From assembly GCA_000990005.1 (NCBI GenBank), contig LBPF01000008.1, positions 1 to 33,110 on the forward strand: DNA of 33,110 bases. Reading direction: 5' to 3'. The stretch comes from Candidatus Woesebacteria bacterium GW2011_GWB1_33_38. GTDB taxonomy: Bacteria > Patescibacteriota > Microgenomatia > UBA8517. Below the pieces are notes generated by a model. The model saw only the letters and a list, made by a program, of their open reading frames with translations, had not been told where the DNA came from and did not search any database. A program made the position numbers and the translations under genes. Position 1 is the stretch's first letter; every line of letters starts with the position of its first letter. Below, piece by piece: positions 14,131 to 21,919 of the stretch.

Positions 14131-14615
14131 TTTTGTAAAGTATCAAAATAATATTTAGGGTTAAAATAAAGCATATCAGAAATTGCTCTTTCTTTCGTGG
14201 CCATAAAATATCCATCTTTTTGTATTATATTTTCAGGATTTAATAATATTTCTGGTTTAGCCTGCCTGTAAATGTACATGGTTCCATTAAATCCAATTCT
14301 TTGAGAAACGGATGAAACAAAGGTAATTGGGTAAACCATTTGGTTTATTACACCTTCCAAGAACAACACAGTTTCGCAACTGACATAACAAAACTTATGA
14401 ATAAGGGCCGTTCCTAATTCAAATTTATCGATTTCATGAACTGGAACAGTTGAATATAACCCTTTAGTGATTTGGATTAGTATCCCTTTTTGAACGTAAC
14501 GTTTTATCGTAGTATAAAGTGTATTTCTATTTTCAATTTCCCAAAGTAATGCTAAATCCTGGGTATGGAAAAGCTTTTCCTTAGATTTGAATAGTATGTC
14601 TAGTTTGTTTATCAT
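14127..14615 (-). CDS. AbiEi-family antitoxin (second pair)
   Basis: 162 residues: winged helix KLDILFKSKEKLFHTQDLALLWE/NTLYTTIKRYVQKGILIQITKGLYS, then the antitoxin domain (CYVSCETVLFLEGVINQ; PENIIQKDGYFMATKERAISDMLYF). It is shorter than the first copy, ending soon after the RAISDMLYF helix. Upstream lies a consensus promoter with a palindrome exactly filling the spacer, the expected site for autorepression. An 8-codon ORF (MMSKLTLS) ends with a TGA that overlaps its ATG. Confidence 0.85.
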   Translation of the reverse strand: MINKLDILFKSKEKLFHTQDLALLWEIENRNTLYTTIKRYVQKGILIQITKGLYSTVPVHEIDKFELGTALIHKFCYVSCETVLFLEGVINQMVYPITFVSSVSQRIGFNGTMYIYRQAKPEILLNPENIIQKDGYFMATKERAISDMLYFNPKYYFDTLQK

Positions 14616-14637
14616 GACAATGTAAGTTTACTCATCA

Positions 14638-14681
14638 TGTACAATTATGTACAGAATAACATAACTAAGTTATGTTGTCAA
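14638..14681 (-). promoter_or_regulatory. abiE promoter with operator palindromes
   Basis: Minus strand TTGACA (14681-14676), 17-bp spacer, TATTCT (14658-14653). The perfect palindrome AACATAACT-A-AGTTATGTT (14658-14676) fills exactly the space between the hexamers. Downstream two TGTACA boxes (14638-14643, 14648-14653) are 10 bp apart, one helical turn. Confidence 0.75.
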
Positions 14682-14683
14682 AC

Positions 14684-15154
14684 CTACTTCCCCACTTCTT
14701 CCTTGGAGTAAATCAGAAGATCAGTTACAGAATCATAATCAAAGATCTCATCAGCATTAAAAATTAGTCCTAATTCTTTTTCTGCTGATTCTGGAGCATC
14801 TGAAGCATGAATTATATTGTTTGAACCGCTCATACCAAAGTCTCCCCTGATACTACCCGCTTCTGCTTCTCTAGCTTTTGTAATTCCAACAATCTTTCTA
14901 ACTGCAGCGATTGCATCAAGACCTTGCCAGACCATAGCAACAACTGGAGTCCATTCCATGAAGTCTTTTAGTGTTTGGAAAAAGTCTTTGTCTTTGTGAT
15001 GAGCATACCAATTGTCAATGATGCTATCTGTAAAGCGAACCATCTTAATACCCACAAGTTTTAATCCTTTTCTTTCAAACCTATGGATAATTTCCCCCAC
15101 CAAACCTCTTTGAAGTCCATCTGGTTTAACTAATACTACAGTTTTCTCCATCAT
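14684..15154 (-). CDS. ndk: Nucleoside diphosphate kinase
   Basis: About 156 residues from ATG 15154 (or ATG 15151, MEKTVVLVKPDG). Transfers the gamma phosphate between NTPs and NDPs. KPDGLQRGLVGEI, RxxARE-type segment and GSNNIIHASDAPESAEKEL with the phospho-accepting His are all present. Slightly longer than the usual 135-150 residues through a loop around KDKDFFQTLKDFMEW. The preceding ORFan frame stops immediately before the ATG, suggesting co-transcription. No typical SD; the earlier ATG at 15175 is inside that frame and unlikely. Confidence 0.95.
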   Translation of the reverse strand: MMEKTVVLVKPDGLQRGLVGEIIHRFERKGLKLVGIKMVRFTDSIIDNWYAHHKDKDFFQTLKDFMEWTPVVAMVWQGLDAIAAVRKIVGITKAREAEAGSIRGDFGMSGSNNIIHASDAPESAEKELGLIFNADEIFDYDSVTDLLIYSKEEVGK

Positions 15155-15155
15155 A

Positions 15156-15318
15156 TTATTTATCAAACAAATCATTATTTACCATAACTTTAACACCTAC
15201 ACGAATTCCATCATCTCGACCAGTTTCCGTCAAAAACGTGACACTGGGCACGTGACTAGATAATCTGCCGACACAACCTTTCCGTCTCCATAAATCTATG
15301 TTATTTTTACATGCAGCC
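15156..15318 (-). pseudogene. Out-of-frame continuation of the ORFan above
   Basis: The -1 frame from the T6 run is open with coding-like composition (LAACKNNIDLWRRKGCVG, then SVTFLTETGRDDGIRVGVKVMVNN) and ends in TAA one base before the ndk ATG at 15154. Restoring one base would give a ~227-residue protein. Confidence 0.55.
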
Positions 15319-15838
15319 AAAAAACTTCGAGCTGTCTAATTTTTAAACCTCCGGAAACTGTACCAACGTCGGCTTTATCATCTATAAACTTTCCATTAAT
15401 TTTCTCTCCTAACGAATTAGCAAAATCAAATTCTAAATTATCAATATAACCTTCCTCGTCTCTTCCTGTATTACCAAAACCACATCCACTAGGAAGTTTG
15501 CCTTCAGACATTTCTAAGCTAAGTTCTAAAACTTGAGATGAATCAGCAACTTGTTTTGCTACAGCTTCCCTTAGTAGTACTTGATCTCCACGAGGAATAA
15601 GAAATAGACCTTCAACATTGTTATGAAATTTTGTTAATCTACTTATAACTGAAGGTTTACTGTTCTCGGAGTGTGGATTCCAAAGTCCATATTTTGTAAC
15701 TTTTCTTTCTTCACCAATATTAGAGGTGGATGTAAAACACGCCCCATTATCTTCAATTCTTTGTATCAAATTGATTGCCTCACCCACCGTATGTGGTCGA
15801 AAAGTTTCATTCATTAAAAATACTTCATTAAATTCCAT
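15296..15838 (-). CDS. Hypothetical protein, C-terminally truncated by a frameshift
   Basis: 180 residues, not recognised. Contains GKLPSGCGFGNTGRDEEGYIDNLEFDF and a C-terminus VSGGLKIRQLEVF; no signal peptide or membrane helix. At the T6 run on the coding strand (A6 at 15319-15324 on +) the frame breaks: with seven T it would continue for ~55 more codons and stop directly before ndk. Start ATG 15838 or ATG 15814 (M9). Confidence 0.6.
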   Translation of the reverse strand: MEFNEVFLMNETFRPHTVGEAINLIQRIEDNGACFTSTSNIGEERKVTKYGLWNPHSENSKPSVISRLTKFHNNVEGLFLIPRGDQVLLREAVAKQVADSSQVLELSLEMSEGKLPSGCGFGNTGRDEEGYIDNLEFDFANSLGEKINGKFIDDKADVGTVSGGLKIRQLEVFWLHVKIT

Positions 15839-15887
15839 ATTCTTTTCAATTTATCAAACTTTTAACTTTTTGCATAGGGGGCAAAAT

Positions 15888-17096
15888 TTATATTTCCCAA
15901 GGATATTTGAAATAATCTTGGTTCTTTTCTCCATCAAGCCCTACTACATTAAACTTACTAATTTTATATTTCTTTAAAAAAGTACTTAAAGATTTTTGGC
16001 TAAACTGTGCAAAATTTGTTTTAACCTCAATTGGCAATATACTTAAATCGTCTTTTTTGACAATAAAATCAATTTCCTTTTGTTGTTTATTTCTCCAAAA
16101 ATGAATATTGTTTCTTCCGTATACTTTTACAAGTTCGGAGAAAACATTTGTTTCAAAAACATTTCCTAAAAGGGTAGATTGAAAATTACCAAACCAGAGA
16201 AGTGATTGTAAACCAGAATCTAAGAAAAATATTTTTGGATTTTTGCTAATTTCCACACTTGGACTATGGCTAAATGGTGTAACTCTTTTAATAACAAATG
16301 TCTCTTCTAAGATTGATAAATATTTATGTAGTGTCGATTGAGAAATAGTTGTTTCCCTTGAAAGTGCTGCTACATTTAAAATTTGCCCCGACTGAGAGGC
16401 TAAAACTTTTAGCATACTATTAAGTTTATTGATATCGGTAATATCAGCTAAATCACGGATATCTTTTCTTACATATGTTTCAATTAATTGTAGGAGGTGA
16501 TCCCTTTTTTTAGTTTCATCTGGCTCAAGAACAATCCTAGGATAGCCTCCATATTTGATAAATTCTGCATATAGCAATTTAATGTGATAAAGAGCTGAAG
16601 ACGACAATGAATCAATGTTTACATATTCAGAATTCTTAAATTTCAAAAATTCTCTAAATGATAATGGGAAAATTTCAAAACTTATATATCTTCCAGCGAG
16701 AGAATTGGTAAATTTTGTCTTTATATCAAATGTAGACGATCCTGAAACAATAAGGTGAATATTTTTATAATGATCTGCAATTATTTTCAAAAATGAGCTT
16801 GGGTTGTCTAAATATTGAATCTCATCAATAAAAACAAAAACATTTTCATTTTCCAGATAACCTTTACTGCCTAAATTTGATATAAATTCACTCGTTCCTT
16901 TATTTAAAATTCCAAGTAAATCTGGGTATTCTAAATCATAATAAAATGTCTTCGATTTCTCTTCTTCTAAGAATTTTTGAGTGTATTTTAAAACATGGGT
17001 TTTACCAACCTGTCTTGCCCCCAACAGAACCAAAATGGTTTCGTCACCCAGGTAAGGCTTAATTTCATTAAAGATATCCCTTTTATATAACTGCAT
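15888..17096 (-). CDS. AAA_14 / DUF4143 family ATPase
   Basis: 402 residues: Walker A LGARQVGKTH (24-33), Walker B VFVFIDEIQYL, sensor IVSGSS, then a winged-helix segment (LASQSGQILNVAALSRETTISQSTLHKYLSILEETFVIKRV) and a DUF4143 nuclease-like end (NNIHFWRNKQQKEIDFIVKKDD... IEVKTNF, the E-D-ExK pattern of PD-(D/E)XK folds). Common orphan ATPases of unknown role, often patchily distributed. It has its own near-consensus promoter. A remnant of another member lies at 32820-33046. Confidence 0.9.
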   Translation of the reverse strand: MQLYKRDIFNEIKPYLGDETILVLLGARQVGKTHVLKYTQKFLEEEKSKTFYYDLEYPDLLGILNKGTSEFISNLGSKGYLENENVFVFIDEIQYLDNPSSFLKIIADHYKNIHLIVSGSSTFDIKTKFTNSLAGRYISFEIFPLSFREFLKFKNSEYVNIDSLSSSALYHIKLLYAEFIKYGGYPRIVLEPDETKKRDHLLQLIETYVRKDIRDLADITDINKLNSMLKVLASQSGQILNVAALSRETTISQSTLHKYLSILEETFVIKRVTPFSHSPSVEISKNPKIFFLDSGLQSLLWFGNFQSTLLGNVFETNVFSELVKVYGRNNIHFWRNKQQKEIDFIVKKDDLSILPIEVKTNFAQFSQKSLSTFLKKYKISKFNVVGLDGEKNQDYFKYPWEI

Positions 17097-17106
17097 TTAT
17101 ACAAAA

Positions 17107-17135
17107 AGTATAACTTTTAATAAAGTCCATGTCAA
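17107..17135 (-). promoter_or_regulatory. Promoter of the AAA_14 ATPase
   Basis: Minus strand TTGACA (17135-17130), 17-bp spacer, TATACT (17112-17107), then 10 nt to ATG 17096. Confidence 0.85.
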
Positions 17136-17149
17136 GTTTAGTATACTTT

Positions 17150-18421
17150 TTAAAGAAGCTTTTTGAATCTGGAGGCATCCTCGTATGGGCCAATTATGGC
17201 TAGATTTAATCTTTCTGGTACAAACAATCTTTTAGCTTCAAACAAAACCTCTTCTAAATTTACTTTATCTATTTTTTTGAATACTTCTTCAGGGGTTAAT
17301 ATTTCACTGCCAAATAATTCTTGATCTCCAAAGAAACTATTTACATCTGATGTATCTTCCAAAGCTAGAGCCAAATGACCTTTTAAAAATTCTTTTGCCT
17401 TCGTCAGTTCTTTATTTAGCATTTGTGTTTTAACATTTAGCATTTGGTAATGAATATCAAGCATTACCTTCACTGCTTCTTCTGCCTTTTTAACATCTAA
17501 TCCTGCATATGTTCCGATATAACCTATATCTGAATACCTATCCATTGAGGTTCTAATTGCATAGGCAAGTCCTCTTCGCTCTCTAACTTCTATGAACATT
17601 CTAGAGCTCATTCCCCCACCTAAAATTGCCGAAAGTATAGTTTGGGCATACTTGCCTTTGTAATTCTTGCCATCAGCCATAAAACCAAGAATTACATGTG
17701 CCTGTTCCTTTTTCTTGTTATGAAGTTTAATTTGTGGTTTATTTTGTTTGTTTTCAAACTGTTTAGCTACAAGTGATGAGTTACGAGTTACGAGTTTGGG
17801 GAAATATTTATTTGCTAAATCTAATGTTTGTTTTTCAGTAACTCCTCCAGCAACAGTTACCATCATATTTTCAGCTGTATAAAATTTCTTTCTATATTCC
17901 TCAAAATCCCTCTTTACCATACCCTGTACGCTCTTTTCTGTACCTGAAATATCCCAACCAAGTGTTGATCCTGAATAAATCAATTCCTCAAAAGTATCTC
18001 CAATTTTCATCATTGGCGTATCTTCATACATTCTAATTTCTTCTATAATTGTGCCTTTTTCTCTTTCAATTTCTTTTTTGTCTAGAATTGGGTTAATCAA
18101 CATATCAGACAATATATCAAATGCTGTTTCTATATCATCTTTCCTACACTTGACATAGTAATTTGTATATTCTTTACCCGTACCCGCATTAAATTCTCCT
18201 CCAATTCCATCAATTACTTCAGAAATTTCCTTGGCAGTTGGGCGTTTTTTTGAACCTTTAAAGCCCATATGTTCCAAAAAATGGCTTATACCGCTATTTT
18301 TCTTTTCCTCATTCCTAGATCCTGTCTTAACCCACACAGTTACTGTGGCTGAAGGAACAGACGGCATAGGGATTGTCAGTACTCGAAGTCCATTTGATAG
18401 TATTTGTTTGTTAAAATTCAT
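17150..18421 (-). CDS. M16-family zinc metallopeptidase
   Basis: 423 residues from ATG 18421. HFLEH at residues 47-51 (inverted zinc motif HxxEH) with the distal Glu in GTIIEEIRMYED, then the inactive-like C-terminal M16_C half (LGGGMSSRMFIEVRERRGLAYAIRT). Processes peptides, cytoplasmic or envelope-associated. The start is set by TATACT only 6 nt upstream and by the family alignment (NGLRVLTIPMP); longer in-frame extensions upstream overlap the divergent gene. Two heptamer arrays are embedded in its coding sequence in linker positions. Confidence 0.92.
   Translation of the reverse strand: MNFNKQILSNGLRVLTIPMPSVPSATVTVWVKTGSRNEEKKNSGISHFLEHMGFKGSKKRPTAKEISEVIDGIGGEFNAGTGKEYTNYYVKCRKDDIETAFDILSDMLINPILDKKEIEREKGTIIEEIRMYEDTPMMKIGDTFEELIYSGSTLGWDISGTEKSVQGMVKRDFEEYRKKFYTAENMMVTVAGGVTEKQTLDLANKYFPKLVTRNSSLVAKQFENKQNKPQIKLHNKKKEQAHVILGFMADGKNYKGKYAQTILSAILGGGMSSRMFIEVRERRGLAYAIRTSMDRYSDIGYIGTYAGLDVKKAEEAVKVMLDIHYQMLNVKTQMLNKELTKAKEFLKGHLALALEDTSDVNSFFGDQELFGSEILTPEEVFKKIDKVNLEEVLFEAKRLFVPERLNLAIIGPYEDASRFKKLL
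17414..17448. repeat. Heptamer array (5 units) in the M16 gene
   Basis: On + strand: ATTTAGC, ATTTGTG, TTTTAAC, ATTTAGC, ATTTGGT. Encodes QMLNVKTQMLN. Confidence 0.75.
17768..17795. repeat. Heptamer array (4 units) in the M16 gene
   Basis: TACAAGT, GATGAGT, TACGAGT, TACGAGT on +. Nearly the same units occur in leuS at 26366-26393. Encodes LVTRNSSLVA. Confidence 0.8.
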
Positions 18422-18427
18422 GTTAGT

Positions 18428-18437
18428 AGTATATACT
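18428..18437. promoter_or_regulatory. Symmetric -10 palindrome between M16 and DUF1003 genes
   Basis: AGTATATACT contains TATACT on both strands. Each is followed by exactly six bases and then an ATG (18444 on +, 18421 on -). A TTGTTA (18408-18413) lies 18 bp before the + strand -10. Confidence 0.75.
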
Positions 18438-18443
18438 AAATTA

Positions 18444-18935
18444 ATGTCCAAAATCATACAAAGTTTTGAAGCCAAAGAACTTAAAAAAAGACCTTTTATA
18501 ATTAAGATTGCAGATAGGCTAACCTCTTTTTTTGGTAGTATTTCTTTTTTAATTTTGAACCTTTTGTTTTTTGTAAGTTGGATAATCTTTAACAAATTTG
18601 ATCAATTTCCATTTCCAATGTTAACCATGATAGTTTCGCTCGAAGCTATTTTTTTAACAATTATTATGTTAGTTAGTCAACAAAGACAAGCTCATATTGC
18701 AACAATCAGAGAAGAACTTGATATGCAAGTCAATAAATACTCTGAACGCGAAATTACTAAAGTTTTAAATCTTTTAAAAATTATTGCTGAAAAACAAGAC
18801 ATAAAACTTGATGACAAAGAACTTGACGAAATGTTAAATGAACTTGAATTAGGCTACATTGAAAGAAAACTTGAAGAACAACTATCCGAAAAACAAAAAT
18901 TAATAATCGATCTATCACCTCTCAATAAATCTTGA
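18444..18935 (+). CDS. DUF1003-family membrane protein
   Basis: 163 residues from ATG 18444. Two transmembrane helices (FFGSISFLILNLLFFVSWIIFN and PMLTMIVSLEAIFLTIIMLVSQ, each read over its hydrophobic core) separated by the NKFDQFPFP turn, then QQRQAHIATIREELDMQVN and a long acidic coiled-coil tail. This matches DUF1003, a conserved membrane family of unknown function. The start is chosen by the leaderless promoter; earlier ATGs lie within the divergent M16 gene. Its 3' end overlaps the next convergent ORF by 21 bp. Confidence 0.85.
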   Translation: MSKIIQSFEAKELKKRPFIIKIADRLTSFFGSISFLILNLLFFVSWIIFNKFDQFPFPMLTMIVSLEAIFLTIIMLVSQQRQAHIATIREELDMQVNKYSEREITKVLNLLKIIAEKQDIKLDDKELDEMLNELELGYIERKLEEQLSEKQKLIIDLSPLNKS

Positions 18936-19136
18936 CCTTGCATCAAACAATGATTTATTTAATTCTAATTTAGCTTCTGGCGATATTTCTTTTAAAACTC
19001 TTCGAGCCCTGCTTCCGAGAGATTCTAAACTTGTATCAGTCACAACAATTCTCAAGTTTTCTGGTAAAACACTCTCACCCCCTGCGACTAATGCAAGTCT
19101 CGTATTACTAATTTGCTTCACCTGGTAGGTTATCAT
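18915..19136 (-). CDS. Hypothetical small protein
   Basis: 73 residues from ATG 19136 (MITYQVKQISNTRLALVAGG...), ending KSLFDARSRFIER. Beta strand-rich start and a basic helical end; not recognised. It lies downstream of the decayed ORF at 19166-19861. A TGATAAAAT extended -10 with TTGGAA 16 bp upstream lies just before it on the same strand. Confidence 0.55.
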   Translation of the reverse strand: MITYQVKQISNTRLALVAGGESVLPENLRIVVTDTSLESLGSRARRVLKEISPEAKLELNKSLFDARSRFIER

Positions 19137-19165
19137 GTTTATTTGACAGAATTTTATCATAATTT

Positions 19166-19861
19166 TCACAAATTCCAATTAGTAATTTGTTTAATAACAA
19201 CATTGGCATTATCTTTTAATTCCTCAATTTCTTTTGTTTTTCCTTGAGATTATAAATTAGTGTAGCCAATTACAATACTTAAAATTGCCGTTGCCAATCT
19301 TTGATCCTTAACTCTTTTAGAATGCCTTAGTTTAATTTCATTTGCAATTGCAAAATCACTAGGATCTTTATTTAAAAGCCCCTGCTTAGCTAAATTTATC
19401 CCACTCCAATCAACACTTGAAACTTGCACATTTCCACCACTAATCAATTTTGTTTCATCAGGTAAAATAGTTCCAAAAACTTTTCTTAAAGAGTTTCCAA
19501 TGTAAGCCCCTAAAAGTGCAATTTTACCTAAAGACTCTCTGGAATTATTAATTTCAAGTTTTGATAATTTGTATAAATTTGAAACGGCTTCCTTGAGATT
19601 TGTACTAGATAACCTCCCTTCAATAAAACCTTGGAGATGTAATACAAACTCTTCAGAAGTATATTTGTTAGTTTCTTGAATTAAATCTTTAATAAAAGCT
19701 AGTTCAGGTGGGAAAGCAACTAAGGCAAATCACATTGAAGAAGAAATTGAATTAGGGTCTTCACTTCTCCCTCCATTTCCTGTAACTTCAGTTATAACAT
19801 AGCCAGAATTACCATCATGCATAACAAGATTAGCCATTAACGGCCCAACAGCAAAAAACAT
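19166..19861 (-). pseudogene. Hypothetical ORFan with internal stop codons
   Basis: From ATG 19861 (SD GGGAGA five bases upstream) the frame reads MFFAVGPLMANLVMHDG..., meets TGA at 19730-19732 (residue 44; SSM-stop-FALVAFPPEL), continues open for ~160 codons (ending GYTNL), meets TAA at ~19250, and stays open for another ~27 codons to TGA at 19166. No frameshift is needed at any point. The TGA could be a Trp codon changed by one base. Product unknown; the middle part is helical (NLKEAVSNLYKLSKLEI). It is in the same frame as the ORF upstream. Confidence 0.6.
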
Positions 19862-19870
19862 CGATTCTCC

Positions 19871-20137
19871 CTATAAATTTTCTTCAGGCATTCCTCTATC
19901 TTTAGCAACTGATAAATCAAATTCTCCGTAACCTAATGCCCCACCATACGAAGAAGCACTTAATCTTCCTCCCTTTGAAGCCATTCTTAGACCCAATTCA
20001 ACTGCTTTCGCTCCAAGGCTGTATTGCTTGCCAGAAGCTTCTAAAATTAACCTTACTTCTTGAATAACTTTTAACTCTGAATCCTGATCCATTATCTTAA
20101 AAGTTCCAATTGTTTCATTTTGAGGTTGTAAATCCAT
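19871..20137 (-). CDS. Hypothetical protein directly downstream of argS
   Basis: 88 residues: ELKVIQEVRLILEASGKQYSLG, then a Gly/Ser-rich segment (SKGGRLSASSYGGALGYGEFDL), ending GMPEENL. Not recognised. It starts 5 bp after the argS stop with SD AAAGG inside the argS end. The ORF stops with TAG (19871-19873) four codons before the next ATG in the same frame, so it and the pseudogene may once have been one protein. Confidence 0.6.
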   Translation of the reverse strand: MDLQPQNETIGTFKIMDQDSELKVIQEVRLILEASGKQYSLGAKAVELGLRMASKGGRLSASSYGGALGYGEFDLSVAKDRGMPEENL

Positions 20138-20141
20138 TTTT

Positions 20142-21821
20142 TTACATCCTTTCTGGGGCTTCTATGCCCAATAGTTTTAGGCCATTTTTAAGAACTTGTC
20201 CTGTTCCCTGTGTTAAAAGTACTCGGAAAGATTCGTTTTCACTTCCAATAATTTTATGCTTTGTATAGAAAGTATTATATTTTGAGGCTAAACTATATAA
20301 ATATTCACATAAAATGTTAGGTGAGTAACTTTTAGCAGCAATTGTGATAATCTCTTGAAATTGGGATAATTTACGAAGAACAGAGAGTTCTTTGCCTGTT
20401 AGTTCTGGTAAGTCTTGCAGGTTCGGAACCCGTAAGCCTTTCGGGTTCCGAACCTTATATGTAGTTTTTTGTATCACACTGTTACATCTTGCAACAGTAT
20501 ATTGTAAATAAGGCCCAGAATTCCCTTCCAAAGAAATTGATTCTTTAAGGTCAAAAGCTATTTCTTGTGCAAGTCCTGTTTTTAAAAATGAATATTTAAC
20601 TGCCCCAACTGCTATTTTTTCTGCTATTTCACTATTAATTTTATAACTTTCTAAGATTTTTTCTTTTGCCTGATCTAATATATCTTCACCTAAAATCACA
20701 TTCCCAGTTCTAGAACTCATTTTTCCCTCTTTAAGTTTTACCCAACCATATGGAATATGTATTTCTCTCCCTTTTGTTTCAGGTAAAATAAATTCCAAAG
20801 CCTTAATAATAACTTTAAAATATTCTGTTTGTTCAGGCCCTACAGTGTGAACTAAAAGATCAGGATCATATTCTGAAAACTGTAATTTAGCCAAACCTAG
20901 ATCTTTCCCCTCGTACGTAGGAACACCTTTTCCAGATATAAATACTCTATCATGAAGCCCATATTTTGATCCTTTGAAAATGACTGCCCCATCACTTTTT
21001 TCTAAAATACCATTTTTTAAAGATTCTAGGGCGATTAGTTTACCACTTTCTGCACACTCGCTCTCAAAATAGAATCTATTAAATTTGGTGTAAACCCTTT
21101 TATAAATTTCGTCAAAATAATCCAAACTCCATTTTCTAGTTTCTTCATAGATTTTGTTAATATCAGAGTCAGATTTATCATAAATTTTTAAATTAATTTC
21201 TCCTACTCTTTTTTTAGCCTCTTCATCTTCTTCATAGGCAGTTGCACCTTTCGCATATACTTTGCCTAGATATTCTGCTCTTTTTTTAATGTCTTTGAGA
21301 TCTTCAAAGCCTTCTATTTCTATTCCATAAATAGCTTTGGCAATATGCAAACCTACATCACCTTGATAATTAGCTCGAATAACTTTAGCCCCTATCGCTT
21401 CATGAAGTCGTGATAAAGTTTCGCCTGTGGTTATATTTCTTAAGTGTCCGATATGAAATGCTTTATGTGTATTAGGATGGGCGAACTCAAACATTATCTT
21501 TTTACCTTTTAAAGAATCACCTTTCCCGTAGTCCTCTTTCCCCTCATCAATCTGTATCAAATTATTAATTAATATATCTTTTTTCAACCAAAAATTGATA
21601 AATTTACCAACAACTTTGGCAGAAAACTGTAAATCTTTACCATTTATTTCATTCGCAATTTTTTGAGGATCCAAATCTTTGTTTCTTAAACAAATATTAC
21701 TGCTATAATCACCAAATTGAGAATCAGAAGCAAAGTCCACTTCAGAATTTTTAATTCCCGTCGCTTTTTCCAAAACCCTAACTATTTGATCTTTGTAATT
21801 TGACATTTTAATCTTATTCAT
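20142..21821 (-). CDS. argS: Arginyl-tRNA synthetase
   Basis: 559 residues. Class I synthetase: HIGH at 123-126 (FHIGHLRN), the DxGLH segment, KMSS at 367-370 (EGKMSSRTGN) and a C-terminal DALR anticodon-binding domain ending LGIEAPERM. Length is typical. A 37-bp palindrome encodes VRNPKGLRVPN at ~457-467, in the variable linker between the catalytic core and DALR domain. It follows NYN and tRNA-binding genes; the T-box leader at 23011-23158 may control the run. Start ATG 21821 or 21806. Confidence 0.95.
   Translation of the reverse strand: MNKIKMSNYKDQIVRVLEKATGIKNSEVDFASDSQFGDYSSNICLRNKDLDPQKIANEINGKDLQFSAKVVGKFINFWLKKDILINNLIQIDEGKEDYGKGDSLKGKKIMFEFAHPNTHKAFHIGHLRNITTGETLSRLHEAIGAKVIRANYQGDVGLHIAKAIYGIEIEGFEDLKDIKKRAEYLGKVYAKGATAYEEDEEAKKRVGEINLKIYDKSDSDINKIYEETRKWSLDYFDEIYKRVYTKFNRFYFESECAESGKLIALESLKNGILEKSDGAVIFKGSKYGLHDRVFISGKGVPTYEGKDLGLAKLQFSEYDPDLLVHTVGPEQTEYFKVIIKALEFILPETKGREIHIPYGWVKLKEGKMSSRTGNVILGEDILDQAKEKILESYKINSEIAEKIAVGAVKYSFLKTGLAQEIAFDLKESISLEGNSGPYLQYTVARCNSVIQKTTYKVRNPKGLRVPNLQDLPELTGKELSVLRKLSQFQEIITIAAKSYSPNILCEYLYSLASKYNTFYTKHKIIGSENESFRVLLTQGTGQVLKNGLKLLGIEAPERM
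20419..20455. repeat. Palindromic element (GGGTTCCGAACCC family) in argS
   Basis: Perfect 14-bp arms (AGGTTCGGAACCCG / CGGGTTCCGAACCT) around the 9-bp loop TAAGCCTTT. Confidence 0.9.
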
Positions 21822-21841
21822 ATATATTACTATTTATCACG

Positions 21842-21892
21842 AGGGAGGGAAGCTTTAAGATTCGTACTTAAAGTAACACTCCCGTTTTTTTT
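21842..21892 (+). terminator. Rho-independent terminator on the + strand with no upstream + gene
   Basis: CTTTAAG/CTTAAAG plus outer GGGAG/CTCCC, then GTTTTTTTT. It reads in the + direction although the genes on both sides are minus strand. It may end antisense transcription through argS, or its mirror hairpin acts in the argS 5' leader. Confidence 0.6.
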
Positions 21893-21919
21893 GGCTTATT
21901 TCGTCAGAAACAAGCTTGC

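Noticed and set aside
14606-14638. 8-codon leader ORF before the second AbiEi gene as an attenuator
   Set aside because: No competing hairpins or runs of regulatory codons; overlap with ATG may just aid coupling.
18231-18443. N-terminal extension of the DUF1003 gene from 18231
   Set aside because: It is antisense to the conserved start of the M16 peptidase and upstream of the shared promoter.
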